A DNA stretch of 64,000 bases from Symbiodinium natans. Its lineage: Eukaryota; Sar; Dinophyceae; Suessiales; Symbiodiniaceae. Of this stretch, positions 1-11,397 are shown piece after piece. Position 1 is the stretch's first letter, and every line of letters begins with the position of its first letter. The stretch covers positions 110,001-174,000 of the forward strand of contig CAJNDS010000042.1 of NCBI GenBank assembly GCA_905221605.1. Direction: 5' to 3'. The notes beneath the pieces were generated by a model. The model made no database searches. It saw only the letters and a list, made by a program, of their open reading frames with translations, and had not been told where the DNA came from. Position numbers and translations under genes: made by a program.

Positions 1-926
1 CCGGCAAATTGGCGTCCCAAAACAACCACAATCCTATTCAGACTTGTGCAGGCCCCTGAGCCGTGACATTGATCCCGCCTCCCCCACCCCCCCCCCTTCC
101 CCACCGCGCCTTTGCAAACGAGCCTTCGCCGATCGTGGCCCCTGTTCAGCTGCAGGTAAGGCCAGGACATGGAGCTGTAAGCTCAAGCTGGGCTTGGCAA
201 ACCAAAGAAGCAGCAAAGGCCCCCGCCTAAGGTGTAGTCTCTGAGAGCAGCTGCCTGCGATGCAAAAAAGCCCTGACTCCCCCCCCCCGGCTCAACATGA
301 AAAGAAGGTTTTGGGCCATTGGTCACTACGCGTTGTTCGGGGCGGGAGGAACGGTTTCGCCGACAGAGGGGCGGGGGGGGGGGGGGGGGGGGGGAAACAT
401 ACTGTAAAGGTGTAAAGCGGCAGAGGCGAACCTCACTGTAATGGAGACTGCACCTGCTGACCCAGGACATAAGAAGCGCTTCTTTGAGGCTCCTTGCGAC
501 GAAGCCCCAGCTTGTTGCTTCAGTTGTGTTGGTATTCTTTGTGTGCTTTCTGCTGCTCCTTGTGACTGGTGTCCTCATGCGTTCTCCACCTTCGCTTCGT
601 GTCATCCTTGCAGTCACAACGCTTACTGAGCTTCGATTCCGCAGTCGTGTAGACTTGTGACTTGACCAACACTCCATACTGCGGCGAGCAGGCGATCCGC
701 ATCGAAAGGAAACGGCAATGGAAAGGAAGATGGACACGAAGGATCGAAATGGAGCCTGGCCCTGAAATTGAAAGCATCAGAAGCGGAATGCCACTCGCAT
801 CACTGTGGGGTGGGGAGGTCCGCCTGGGTTGAAGCCGCAAGCCGAATTTCAAAATGAGCCCCACCTAAACCCATGACCCATGCAGCCTATGGCAACCGCC
901 CCGGCACGCATGTTCTTCTTGCATGG

Positions 927-3900
927 CCTGCGGATCTTGGCCTAGACCGACGAGCATCATCTGCTCCAGCTGCTCAAAGGTCTCAGACAATGCTTGGGGA
1001 CTCCGTTTCGAACATGTTCAAGGGCTTGCTAACAGCAGCTGCCGGCACGCTTTGGGGGGGGACCCTTGGGGGACTTTGGGCTTTGAAGGGTTTGGGGTGG
1101 GAAGGGGCTGCGCTCTCGACGTTCAGCCGGGTTCCAGCTGAGGTTGGCGCCGAGGAGCGGACGCCTGCAGAAAGGCCACGGTGACCGTTACTCAGCCCCT
1201 TTTTAAGGGATGGACACAACATCACACGTGTTTCGCACAGCAGGGCGGCTTCAGGGGTTGGCGGCTGCAAGCGCGGCGCATCCGGAGGCAAAGGCAGACT
1301 GAAAGCACTGAGAGAGGGTATCTCTGGGGAGTTGCACAAGCCTCTGACTCATGGTCTTTTCTGGTTTCGGTCAGCTTTTCGATGTTCCGAGACGCACATG
1401 CTTTGAACTACTATTCAAACTTTTTACACCTTTTGAACCCTTAACCCTGAGACCCGGCACCTAGCAGAACTTGCAGCCGGTTCTCGAAGGCCAACTTCCA
1501 GGCCCCGACGTCCTCCGTGGAGGGTCAGGGTGGAAGGGATCTCTTCGGGGGCGCGTTGGCAAACGGGGCTGAGAAGAATGAAGACGGGGAAGAGTTCGAG
1601 GCCCTGAGGCGTTGCGGGGTTCCGGCGCGGAGGGTCTACGAGTCTACATCCTGAATAGGGGACCTACAGTGGCACCGCCCTGGGCTATTGGCGGGCTGTG
1701 CGTCCAAGGGATTCAGGGTGTACGGCGCCTGATTAGCCGAAGCTCTTGAAGTCACACCAAGGATCATCACCCATCCTCCGCCTTTCTTCCTCTGCTGCCC
1801 TCTCTGGGTACTGCTTGGGGCGTGTGGGCCCTGGCTCGGTGAGATGCCAGCTCGAAATCTGAGCTCATCCCGTCCTCCTGTTACGTCTAATAAGATCGAA
1901 AGTCCCCAAAGCTCAAAAAGTTTTAAGCCCCCCTCCCCCAAAAACACGCAGAAGACCTTAACTCCAAACCCGACCCTGGCCCTCACCCAAAACAAAAATG
2001 GAAGGCTGCAGGCCGGCCTTCCGAGGTTTAGAGGCGACGTTCAGAGCGGCAACCTAGACAGCGGAGCCACAACCCGGGGGGGGGGGGGGGCCTTCCGGGC
2101 GCTCTCCGGGCGCTCTCCAATAGGCTTGGGAGGGTTGGAGGCGCGCGAGGATTGGTCCCAGACTTGGGTGTGTGGGCCATGGGACTCCTGCTTTGGTCCA
2201 AGGCCTGACATGGCCCCGAAGCCCATTTCAGCAGCTTCAAGCGCTTAGGTGTTTTCGAAGGTCTGGGGTTGACAGCCTCTTGCGGCCCTACGCGTTCATG
2301 GCTTCGAGCTTTTGGGCATGCTTAGGGCTCAGGGTGGCCCAGAGCTGCAATCGAATCCGATGGCCCTGCTCCACCAGTTGGGACTACAGTGTGCACCGGT
2401 TACGCAGGGTGCCTTTTGGGCTCGGGCGGGCTGAGGCTGCAGGGACAACCAAACACGAAGCGCGCACATGTCTACATGGTGAGCCTCACGACGAAGGCGC
2501 TCGCCTCTAGCTATCTTGACGCAGGAGCGCCCGCTGTATTGGAACCAGGATCAGCAGACGACCCGAATCACCCGCCAAGTGGATGCGCCGCGCTGAGCCC
2601 CAACACTAAACTTCTAAACCCCATGTACCGCAGCGGGGCGCGCCAGGATCGGTTTCCAGTTGCTCTTGGTCATCTGCAGCCCTGGGTTCCTGGCTCAAGG
2701 CACAGCAGAGCTGTCGAAACCGACAAGACAAAGCCTCAACGCTGGACCCTTGCAAGGCCCTGAGCCTCCCAAAGCCAGAAGCTCAACCCTCTAACTCCCC
2801 AAAAACCTCGACACCAAGTTCCGGCCGCCCGAGCAGCTCTAGGCCTCTAAGGGCTCGAAGGGCTTCGGGGATTTAGGGGGTTTGGGCTGTCAGGCCTGCA
2901 AGATGTTCTCGGTCTTTCGACGCTGAAGTGAGAGATTGAGCCGCCACAAGTCCGGAAGCAAAAGGTCAGCAGCCTACACTTTGTTGACAAGGGTGCTAGC
3001 GCAGCCGGGCGATGAGCCTTTGGGCTGCATGGCCGCCTTCAGATAATTTTCTGAACGCCCCCCAAGCAGAAACGTGGCAGCTCGGACCGCGTCAGCAGCG
3101 CGTCGACGTTCTCCATGGCGGAATCACAGATCTGTCGCAGGCTGAAGTGGGGAAAGCACTTTGGACTTTCCACGGACCTATCTTCGCTGGGTGCCCCTAA
3201 ACCCTGAGAGCAGCGCTCAGCTCTGGAACTGAACGCGCGGGAGAAGAACAGAACTCATAGACCCGAAAAAGGGGGTAGTAGTTCTTGAATTTCTTTCAGC
3301 GCCCCATTTTGACACAGAAAACAACCTGATCCGGCCTCCGTTTTGTAGTCGGTCAGGGGCAGCACCTGTGTCAGCCTTGAAGTCAGGATCTCGGGGGGCT
3401 CAGGGCGGGCGTTGCTCAGGGCGGGTGCAGGCTTTCGCTTTCAAGCTAAGATGAGGGGCCGGGCAAGGCTACCCCCCCCCCCCCAAACTTCCGCCCGAAA
3501 TCTTATTCTCAAGAGCTTCCAGGGAGCAGCTGGCTGACCTCGTCTCCCAGGGCCTGCCAGGACATAACTTGATGGGGGTGGAACCCTCACCCCCTAAAGC
3601 CCAACCCCCGAAGCAGCTGCTGAGTGGCGCCCCTTGGGCCCGTTGCCTGAAGTCCATCCGGGACTTCAAGCCCCGACATCCCCCAACCCTGCAAAGTTGA
3701 CCTCCAAACCCTACATTCCCAGATCCCAGATTGCCAGAAGAGGCCCTCCCAGCTCAAGGCCCCCAAGACCGAACACCGCTGACGTCCAAGATACAGCAAA
3801 ATCGGCACCAAAACATCCCCAACACATCCCAGCACCAACACACACACACACACACACTCTCTCTCTCTCACTCACTCACTCACCCACTCACTGACTCACT

Positions 3901-4222
3901 GACTCACTCACTGACTCACTGACTCACTGACTCACTGACTCACTGACTCACTGACTCACTGACTCACTGACTCACTGACTCACTCTCTCTCTCTCTCTCT
4001 CTCTCTCTGCACGCATGCCCTCCCCCCCCCAAGGAGGAGGCCGCCCCGAAGGGCGCGCAACGTCCCAAGATCCGCTGAAGACGGCTCAGTGGTATTCACT
4101 GGGCTGTGGTTTGAGGGTCTCTCTGTCTCTCTCTCTCTATGCAAGGCCCCCCCGAAAGGGAGCCGCCCCTCCCTCTCTCTCTTCTTCTTCCTTCTTTGTT
4201 TTTTTTCTTCCTCCCTCCCTCT

Positions 4223-4281
<59 letters not shown>

Positions 4282-6171
4282 CATTCACACCTTTTGCACC
4301 TGCCTGCGGTTTCCTCCGAAACCGCTTCAGAAGGCGACTCATGGAGAGCTTCCTGGATCGTCGCGGGCTTCGGGCTGAGGAGAGTGCAGGGCTTCAACGA
4401 GGGCCTTCGGGGCAATCGCGGCTCAGGAGTTCAAAGCCTTAAGTGGCGTTTACGGAGTCTACAGGCCTTCGGAGTGGTCCTCCGAAAAAGGGTTCAGGAC
4501 AGCGGGGCCTTTGAGGCTTCAAACTTCGAGGGTACACAAATGGCACGATGGGCCAGCGGCCAACCACTTGAGAGTGGCTTTTGAAGCAGAGCTCGGATGT
4601 TCTTCTGGGATCGAAGGAAGCATAGGAAGCCTGTGTTTCGATACGGAACGGACCCACAACCCAAAACGATGCCTCCTTCCCCCTCCTAAGCCCTGAAATG
4701 TCCTGAACACACTTTCAAGCCGTGACAACACCATGAACTCTCAACCCCCCCGAACCTCCCCAAACCCTGCTGCCGTGCGCCTGCTGCAATTGATCAAGAG
4801 ATCCTCCCCAAGCGTCTCGGGTTGAGGGGTGCTGTCGCGTGACCCACCTACCCTGAAATCATGAACTGTTGCAAGCAGCTCACTTGCCAAAGAGTGAGGA
4901 TTTAATGGCCGATTTTCCGCAACACCTCAGGACCCTGTCTCCGCTTACGTGGACAGCACAGTACAGTCCTGGCCTCTACACTCAAAACCCCTTGAGCCCG
5001 GAAGCCTACTCATACAGCAACCCCGCACCATGGAAAACGCGCGGAGCCCCAAACCCCCATACCTTCAAGCGCACATCCCGAAACGGTTCAAGGAGGGGGT
5101 TCAAGAAGGGGAAGGGGGGCCCAGGCCTCGTCGAAGTCTGTTTGCGCGAAAAGGCCTTTGGCTGGGGTCACCGCGCAGACTCGCCCGACCCCTGCCACAT
5201 GGAATAAAGCCCCTTTGCGCTGAGCATTCAGGAGATCTGGCAGAAGACCGAAACACCCCGCTTGGAGAGGCTCAGAGGCCCGGTCCGCCACCTGCCGTTC
5301 CCACCAGGCCGAGCGGCCTCGATTTTGGGCGAGTTTGGGGAGGCTCCAAACTGTGCGTTGGGGTTTCGGGCAGTTCGGGGGGCGCTCTAGCAAGGAAGAA
5401 GGCCAAAGGCTCTGATCCTGTCAGCCAAGGCCGGCGCCCCTGCCACGACTCACCCTGGCCGCATTCGGGTTAGTAGGAGGGGGGGGTGGGGGTGGCGGCA
5501 TCTGAAACCTTGGTCCAGCTCGGCGTATGGGGCTTGGGGTCCCGGGTCCCGCGCACGTACTTGTGGTGCCGTGGGCGTGAGGTCCGGAGAGCTGTACACA
5601 GTTCAAAAGCGAATCGGCGAAGCTCCGCCGGAGATGAAAGCCCATCTTGGTGCGTGGAGTCCCTAATCGCCCAAAGGCCCCTCTAAGCCACTATCCGCCC
5701 GGGCAAAGAAAACAGCGAGCTGTCCCTCTTTTCGCGGCTTGCCCGAGAAACTGCCCTTCCAAGCACCCCAAAAGCCGAGCCGTAAACCACGAAGCACGAA
5801 CGCCGCAGATCCAACGGACCAGGGCTTGCGGGGTGTTCGGGTGTAGCCATAGGGCTGCTTGGGGCTTCGGGGTGCTTATCAGGTTTAGGGTTTAGGGTTT
5901 AGGGCTAGGGTCCAGCATGGCAGCAACTTCGCTGCCTGGTCCACGCGGTTGCAAATATTCTGGACAGCACCTGCTGCATCGCATGCATCGCTCTGAACGC
6001 CTAAATTTTACACCCGCAGACTCGCAAATCTCTCGCCTATAGGGCTTGGGGCTTGGGGTGTAGGCCCACCAGAAGAACGATGCCCTTAGCTCAAGAAGAT
6101 TCTGGAAGCATGCAAGCAGAACTGCAGAACCCTCTCCAGCAAGAGCCTTCAGCTCAGGCACGCAACAGCAT

Positions 6172-6215
<44 letters not shown>

Positions 6216-7195
6216 CGTCAGAGACAACAGTTAAAAATGACACCGACATCCGACCCCCCTGACCCGAGTGCGGGAAGCCTGCATCCAACATTCCACAACG
6301 AAAACAAAGCAAAACTCCCAAGCCAAAGCTGGAATAACCCGGCATCTGTGAAGTTGACCCATGCATTTGCCCACCGCAGTACGAGTACTCAAGATTCCCA
6401 AACCCAGCCGTGAACGATCAGACATGTCCTATTCATCCCCGGAATCCGCGTGACTTCGGCTTCGGGGAAATTCGGGGCGCTGCTGCTTCGGCCTGCGACA
6501 AGAGCATCCTGGGGAGGCTCCTGTGCTTTTGTGGCTTGCTGTCGTTCTTGACAGCAGGCGCCTAGCATACGCTCCTACGGCCCAAAGACTGCTACAGCGG
6601 CAGCTCTTCCAGAATAGAAACCGCAGGCGACAAACTATTGGTCAATACAGTCTTGCGGGTAGAGTCAGAGAGGTGTGAGGGCCAATATCCCTAGCAACAC
6701 AGTTAGCTGGCAATAGCATGCTGTAGTGCAGTCAAGCCCAGCACATCGCAACTGAACGAAGAAAACACGGGTTTGCAAAAGAATGCTGATACAAATGTCC
6801 CCAGGCAAGCGCTGCTTCTGCAAGCCCTTAAACCCTAAGCTACCCAAAAGTGAGCAGCAGCTACTCAAAACTGCTCGAACCAGCATAGCCAGCTGACTCT
6901 TACTTGCGCCATGTGACAAGCAGCAGCCAGTCTGATGCTGCTCGTATGGGCCGAGCTACGCCTATACCTCAAACCTGCCACATTGGCAGCGTGCACACTG
7001 GCAACTCAAGATAGAGAACGACCCGCCTGCCAACGTCAATCCCAAACCCCCTCAGAATTCAACATTCAACCCCCTGAGACCCAGAACGTAGACGGACCCT
7101 ATATCGTCGCTAAATGCACAAAACCCCCCGCTCCGAGGAGTCTGGGGCAGCTGTCGCCGCACGGCGATCGGCGCGTCGCCGGCGCATTCGTTGGA
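927..7195 (-). CDS. Uncharacterised multi-exon gene of block A, copy 1
   Basis: I do not recognise this protein family. The call rests on short minus-strand segments with splice-like edges that keep their protein sequence in diverged copies. From N to C they include 7,121-7,195 (SNECAGDAPIAVRRQLPQTP), 5,917-5,980 (DAAGAVQNICNRVDQAAKLL), 5,205-5,310 (contains DLLNAQRKGALFHVAG), 5,127-5,155 (LFAQTDFDE), 4,304-4,352 (EALHESPSEAVSEETA), 3,326-3,365 (VLPLTDYKTEAGSG), about 3,066-3,131 (ICDSAMENVDALLTRSELP), 1,471-1,521 (STEDVGAWKLAFENRLQ) and 927-1,003 (LSETFEQLEQMMLVGLGQDP). Most start after AG|G and several end before GC or GT. Composition suggests a helical protein. Start, stop and full exon set are unknown, and the copy could be decayed. 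Confidence 0.4.
3838..4278. repeat. CA, CACT/GACT and CT microsatellite tract (A1)
   Basis: A CA run passes into CTCACT and GACTCACT units, then pure CT, with a second CT tract at 4,192-4,278. In the gene model of block A this lies in an intron. Equivalent but differently sized tracts occur in A2 and A3. Confidence 0.95.
5881..5911 (+). repeat. Short interstitial telomere-like repeat (A1)
   Basis: Four imperfect TTTAGGG units. The same short run sits at the same place in A2 (23,062-23,093), A3 (46,314-46,340) and A4 (50,443-50,467), so it predates the block duplications. Confidence 0.85.
6170..6215. repeat. GA microsatellite (A1)
   Basis: About 45 bases of GA with occasional AAG interruptions. 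The matching tract in A2 is at 23,350-23,398. Confidence 0.95.
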
Positions 7196-7199
7196 CCAC

Positions 7200-8380
7200 G
7201 CCCTCAGACACTCGTCTGGGCGCTAAGCGTTTGGGGGGGGAGTCAAGGCATGAGACTTGGGGTTGCGCACTGCCCTCGAACCTTGAACCATCTTTAACCC
7301 CTAAATCTCTCTTCTCTCTTTGTGCATCGAGGCTTCAAGAGCCCTCAGAGACTTGTCTGGGCATTAACCGTTGGGCAGCTCAGAGTTGGCCGGGGGGGAT
7401 GGAGTCAAGGCATGAGACTTGGGGTTGAGCACACTGCGCACCCAACATGATCCAGATTTGTATATGCTGCTGTCCGAAGCCCAAGAGCCCTCGAACCTGA
7501 AATTCATCTTAAACCCCTAAATCTCCGATCTCTCTTCCTCTCCTTATGCAGGGAGGCTTCAAGACGAAGCCTGACTCGCCCGAGATGTTCCATTCAACCC
7601 GTTGAAACCGACAGCATACCCCTTCTTCTTTCTGGGCTCAGGGTTTGAAGACTTGAACGGCCAGCTCCAAATGCAAAGCCATATAGCCACATAGCCGCAT
7701 AGCCGCATAGCCCTATGGAGCCGAATGAAAACTCTCAGTCCAAGCCCTAAAAGATAGCACAAGCCCCGAGAGAACTAAGATCGGCGCCTGTATGCACTGT
7801 GCGCCCCGGCACCCCGGCATGAAGGGGGCCTGGCAATTATTGGGGTTTTATAGGCTATAGGGTGTTCCGAGAGACTGAGGTCAGGGATGCTTCTTCAGCT
7901 TTCATGACCTATGGCCCAACGGCTGCCATGTCTGGATAAAACTCGAATCTCGGGGAACTTGCAAGGGCCGGGGTTCAAGATTCTCCGGTCGTAGAACTCC
8001 CAAGGCTTGTAGGGCATTTACAAGTTCAGAGGCTTGAGATGCCGGGTCCACGTCTTCCTGCCAGGAGGACTTGGCGTTTGAATCTACGGTGACTCAGCCC
8101 CGAAGGCTTGCTTGCAACGTCTCCCCACGGCGCTTCAGCACGACCCCGTCCAGCCATGAAACCCTGGAACTCCTGGAACCCTAAACGAGTGTAAACCCCT
8201 ACCAACTAAATGTGGCCTTGACGCCAGCTGAACAAGAATTCGTTTAAGGCTCTGGGGATTGCGGTTTTACAGATGGCTTTGAAGGTTTCAAGCGTGGACG
8301 GACGCGACCTGCGCCTCGTCGTCACGCTGCTGGACCGACATGGCGAATCAAAAGGGCTATAAAAATTTGGTGTCTGCTGT
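7200..8380. other. Distal part of A1 without a convincing gene
   Basis: The stretch is conserved in A2 and recognisable in A3 and A4. The minus-strand reading at 7,562-7,690 (contains SSNPEPRKKKGYAVGFNGLN) is also kept in A3 and could be another exon, but no joins could be proposed. Nothing else was identified. Confidence 0.5.
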
Positions 8381-8705
8381 TGAGGACTCGGTGGTGTTCT
8401 GCAATGTGTTTGAAGACGTCCAGCGGGTTGATATTCAGGCTGGTCGCATGTTCTGACGTGCACACAGCAGCACGAAGAAGTACGTTCGAGCCTGGAGCGG
8501 TCGCTAGCCTTTAGAGGACAACGCTGCACTGTTCAAGCATGCACCTCTGTGCCCTGTCACTGCTGTCACCCGACGCTGGGGGGCAACAGTGCTAGCAGCT
8601 GCTTTTTTGGGAGTTCTTGATCGCAGGCCTGGCCTCTTTTGGAGGCGTAATGGCCATCGTTGTGCAATCGAATACTGTGCGAGGGCACAGTGGAGGCTAT
8701 CAAAT
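8380..8705. repeat. Module M, copy 1 (right end of A1)
   Basis: A segment of about 330 bp that ends every A block and also caps the truncated kinase remnants. It carries a shared core around GGCCTCCTTTGGAGGCGTAA. Other copies are at 10,830, 25,488, 27,528, 33,888, 48,655 and 54,000. No coding function was recognised. Confidence 0.85.
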
Positions 8706-8887
8706 GGCGCTCACATTCTGCTGTAGTGCTAGCGAAGCTCAGTTGAGCAAAGTGAGAACTCTATCTGTTAGCCTCCACTGTGTCCTCGCACAGTATTTGA
8801 TTGCACAACAATGGCCGTTACGGCGTAACGGCCATGGTTGTGCAATCGAATACGTCCGAGGGCACAGTGGAGGCTAACAAATGGCGC
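8649..8887. repeat. Direct-inverted-direct triple repeat
   Basis: A unit of about 53 bp (GCCAT..GTTGTGCAATCGAAT to the cacagtggaggc end) occurs at 8,649-8,704 on plus, 8,770-8,823 on minus and about 8,826-8,887 on plus. The second junction is the perfect palindrome GGCCGTTACGGCGTAACGGCC. Most other copies of module M carry this unit once, so the extra copies are local. Confidence 0.9.
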
Positions 8888-9392
8888 TCTCATTCTGCTC
8901 AACTGAACCTCAGGCCAGGTGAACACTGCCCAAACAGTCGCTCGCACTACACAGCAGAATAAATGGAGCTCAGAGTTTGACTCATCCCAAAAGCGGGGCA
9001 CCTGTCAAGATAAGAGAGGGATTGATAGTGTCAGTGGATCCAGATAGCCAAGCAAGTATGGGTGTTCTTAACTAAGTTGTTCGTGCAGAGCCTCAACTTG
9101 AACTGCTTAAGTTCAATTCTCGGGGCCTTGCGGTGAATGATGGTCTGAGGAAGCATGTCGCTTGCTCCAGGCCTATCCGGAACAGACAACATCTAAATGC
9201 TCAAGGTGCGAAGGGGCGCAAAGATTGCTACAACTCAGCTGGCTTGAAGTGGCAACAGAGCGAGATGGAGCTCTGACGCAGCCTCATGACCAAGTTTTCT
9301 CTGTTGCCCTCCTGCTTTAGCAGATTGCACATGGCACCGTAGGTTCCCAAAGATGGTCCCTTTTCGGGCACTTCTATGACGCTGCAATCTGA

Positions 9393-10800
9393 TCATTCTG
9401 CACATTCTGCTCTCTGCAAAACTCCACAGGGAGTTCTGCTGGGATGGAGCTGCTTACAGAAAGGGCTTTGGATGAGTGCCATCCCTGAACTTGAAGCCAG
9501 GTGACACTGCCCCAAATCACTAGCACTGCTGCTACGACGACGAGGACGTGTACACTGCAACGTCGACCCTGAATACAAAGCAAGCGAGCCGGCAACAACC
9601 ATGGGAACCGTATCAACTCTCGCCGAGCGGCGACTCTTGTCCACGCACCAGGCATTCCTGAGAGAACGGACAGGCGGACTCGTTGTCTGGTCTCTGACGT
9701 GAGGCATAGCTAGGTTTGAGATTTGGCGCGCGCGCGCCTCCTGAGGCTGCTGCGCCCGGCGTGCCTCTGCGCCTCGTGCGTGTTCAAAAGTCTTCCCGAG
9801 TCCGGCGACAACAGAACTGGAACAAAAAAAGAGAGGGCGGGCTGTATCACGGCCGGCATCTCACACCGAGCTCCAAAAAGCCAACCAACACCCAGCAAAC
9901 ATCCAACAAATTCCAGCCCAAAATGGATTCCCACCTGCAAGGTCTCAGCAGCGTCTTTCGGCAAGGCCTCCTCGATCTGGCGGTACCTCAGAGGAGAAAA
10001 GGTGCAGCAATTCAGGCGCGATGGTTCTGGCCGAAAAAGGCCGGGATGTTGGGCCTGAGGTTTGCGGAGCCGAGCGCCCTCCCTTCCCGACTCTTCGCGA
10101 CACGCACATTGACGTGGGCCCCCGGGCCAGGCGTGGGCCCGAGCCTGCGCGATGGAGAAGCGGGACCTTGGACTTGACTGCCGCGCCATCCAGCGGAATC
10201 CAGCGGAGGCCGAAGCATCAAGTGCAGCCCAGGAGCAAGGGCTCCACCTTGAGGAAGCCCTTTCAGTGACGTCCCATACGCCTCCGACCTCTGGAGCTGC
10301 GGCGGCAGCTGCAGAGGTCGGAGGCGTACGGGACCTCACGGCGTGGGCAAAGGGCAGGCGGCCTCTCACGCAAGATCCTCAACGGCAGCGACCGGGCGGA
10401 AAGCTCTGCATTTTGGACAGAAGCTGCAATCCCGTGCCATCTTGGGGCGCTGCGCGCTCCTTGCCTCGGAAACGCCAGACAGCAGACAACACCACGCAAC
10501 AGCACCACCAGAACGGCTGCTTCTCAACCAACAACCAGTCGCTCCACAACGAACCCACCATCAAGGCTGAAGCCCCGCCGCGCCTTGTAGAACTTCTGGG
10601 GCTGCGTAGTCCATGGACCCACACGTTGTTGCGATCCGCTCGTCCCTGCAGCCACTCCCCGGGAAGGAATGTGGAAGACACTGTGATAGACATCGCGCAG
10701 GCAATGCCCCAATACCCACTGGGTACCCCGGAAAAGACTTGAGTGCTGCGCTCATGCCGAATTCCCTACGATCTTCACGTTCCTCTCCACGTCCAGGAGG
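9393..10800 (-). pseudogene. K0: 5'-truncated SNF1/AMPK-like kinase remnant
   Basis: Kinase exons equivalent to the C-terminal half of K1 can be read on the minus strand. The exon-8 equivalent (10,741-10,800) reads LLDVERNVKIVGNSA then a stop, so the DFG segment is frameshifted. The exon-9 equivalent (about 10,585-10,655) reads ATTCGSMDYAAPEVLQG and is intact. The exon-10 equivalent is buried in a foldback (10,271-10,334). The exon-13 equivalent (about 10,120-10,172) reads SRFSIAQARAHAW, and exon 14 (about 9,930-9,990) contains YRQIEEALPKDAAETLQ. Exons 1-7, 11 and 12 are missing, and module M abuts the broken end. Confidence 0.8.
10271..10334. repeat. Foldback made from kinase exon 10
   Basis: Two 30-base arms (10,271-10,300 and 10,305-10,334) are inverted copies with two mismatches and a 4-base spacer. 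Each arm contains the start of the WSCG exon (VPYASDL), one on each strand. Confidence 0.9.
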
Positions 10801-10829
10801 ATGGTGTCCAGTGTTCCAAGTGCTTTCCG

Positions 10830-11165
10830 AGTTGAGGACTCAATGGTGTTCTGCTACATATTTAGCTTTAAGACGTCAGGCGGATTCATACTCAAGCTTG
10901 TCGCATGTTGTGAGTTGCACACACCTGCACGAAGAAGCACGCTCGAGCCAGGAGCGGTCGCCAGCATTCTGCACCCAGGCTGAACCGTTCACGCATGCAC
11001 CTCCGTACACTGTCACTGCTGTTATTTGCGCTGCAGGGGGACAGTGCTAGCAGCTGCTTTTTTGGGAGTTCTTGATCGCAGGCCTGGCCTCCTTTGGAGG
11101 CGTAACGGCCATGTTGTGCAAAGAAATACTGTGCGAGGGCACAGTGGGCGCTATCACAAATGGCG
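10830..11165. repeat. Module M, copy 2
   Basis: Homologous to 8,380-8,705 but placed directly after kinase remnant K0 instead of at the end of an A block. The same K-to-M junction recurs near 27,505-27,528. Confidence 0.85.
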
Positions 11166-11397
11166 CCCAAGTGTGAGACACCTGTCACAATAAGAAAGAC
11201 ATGGATACTTTCAGTGGATGCAGTCACGCTTCTGTCTTAAGCTGTCGTTCGTCCAGAGCGTCAACTTGAACTGCTTAACCGCGTGATGGACAGGAATTGG
11301 GCGGTAAAAAAACTAGATTCGAAACAACGAAGGAAACTGCATTGAAGATTGTTACATGGCAACACAGAGCAATGCTACTCTCGCATGGCTTCATGGC

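Larger units (their letters stand above)
1..8710. repeat. Segmental duplication unit A, copy 1 (A1)
   Basis: This block recurs almost unchanged at 16,972-25,850 (A2), and more diverged at 39,735-49,330 (A3) and 49,373-54,320 (A4). Landmarks in order are a poly-G tract (361-393), a CT/ACTG microsatellite (3,838-4,278), a short TTTAGGG run (5,881-5,911), a GA microsatellite (6,170-6,215) and module M (8,380-8,705). The same landmarks in the same order in A2 and A3 define the unit. A multi-exon minus-strand gene appears to run through it. The left edge is cut by the window, since the match to A2 begins at base 1. Confidence 0.9.

Noticed and set aside
3838-4008. Regularly repeated GACTCACT units as a CRISPR array
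   Set aside because: There are no spacers; it is a simple repeat in eukaryotic DNA.
4015-4584. 189-codon plus-strand frame with a Ser-Leu tract
   Set aside because: The frame is driven by a CT microsatellite, and the plus strand shows no conserved protein when compared with A3.
9716-10177. 153-codon plus-strand frame in K0
   Set aside because: It is antisense to kinase exons 13 and 14, whose minus-strand protein is conserved in K1 and K3.
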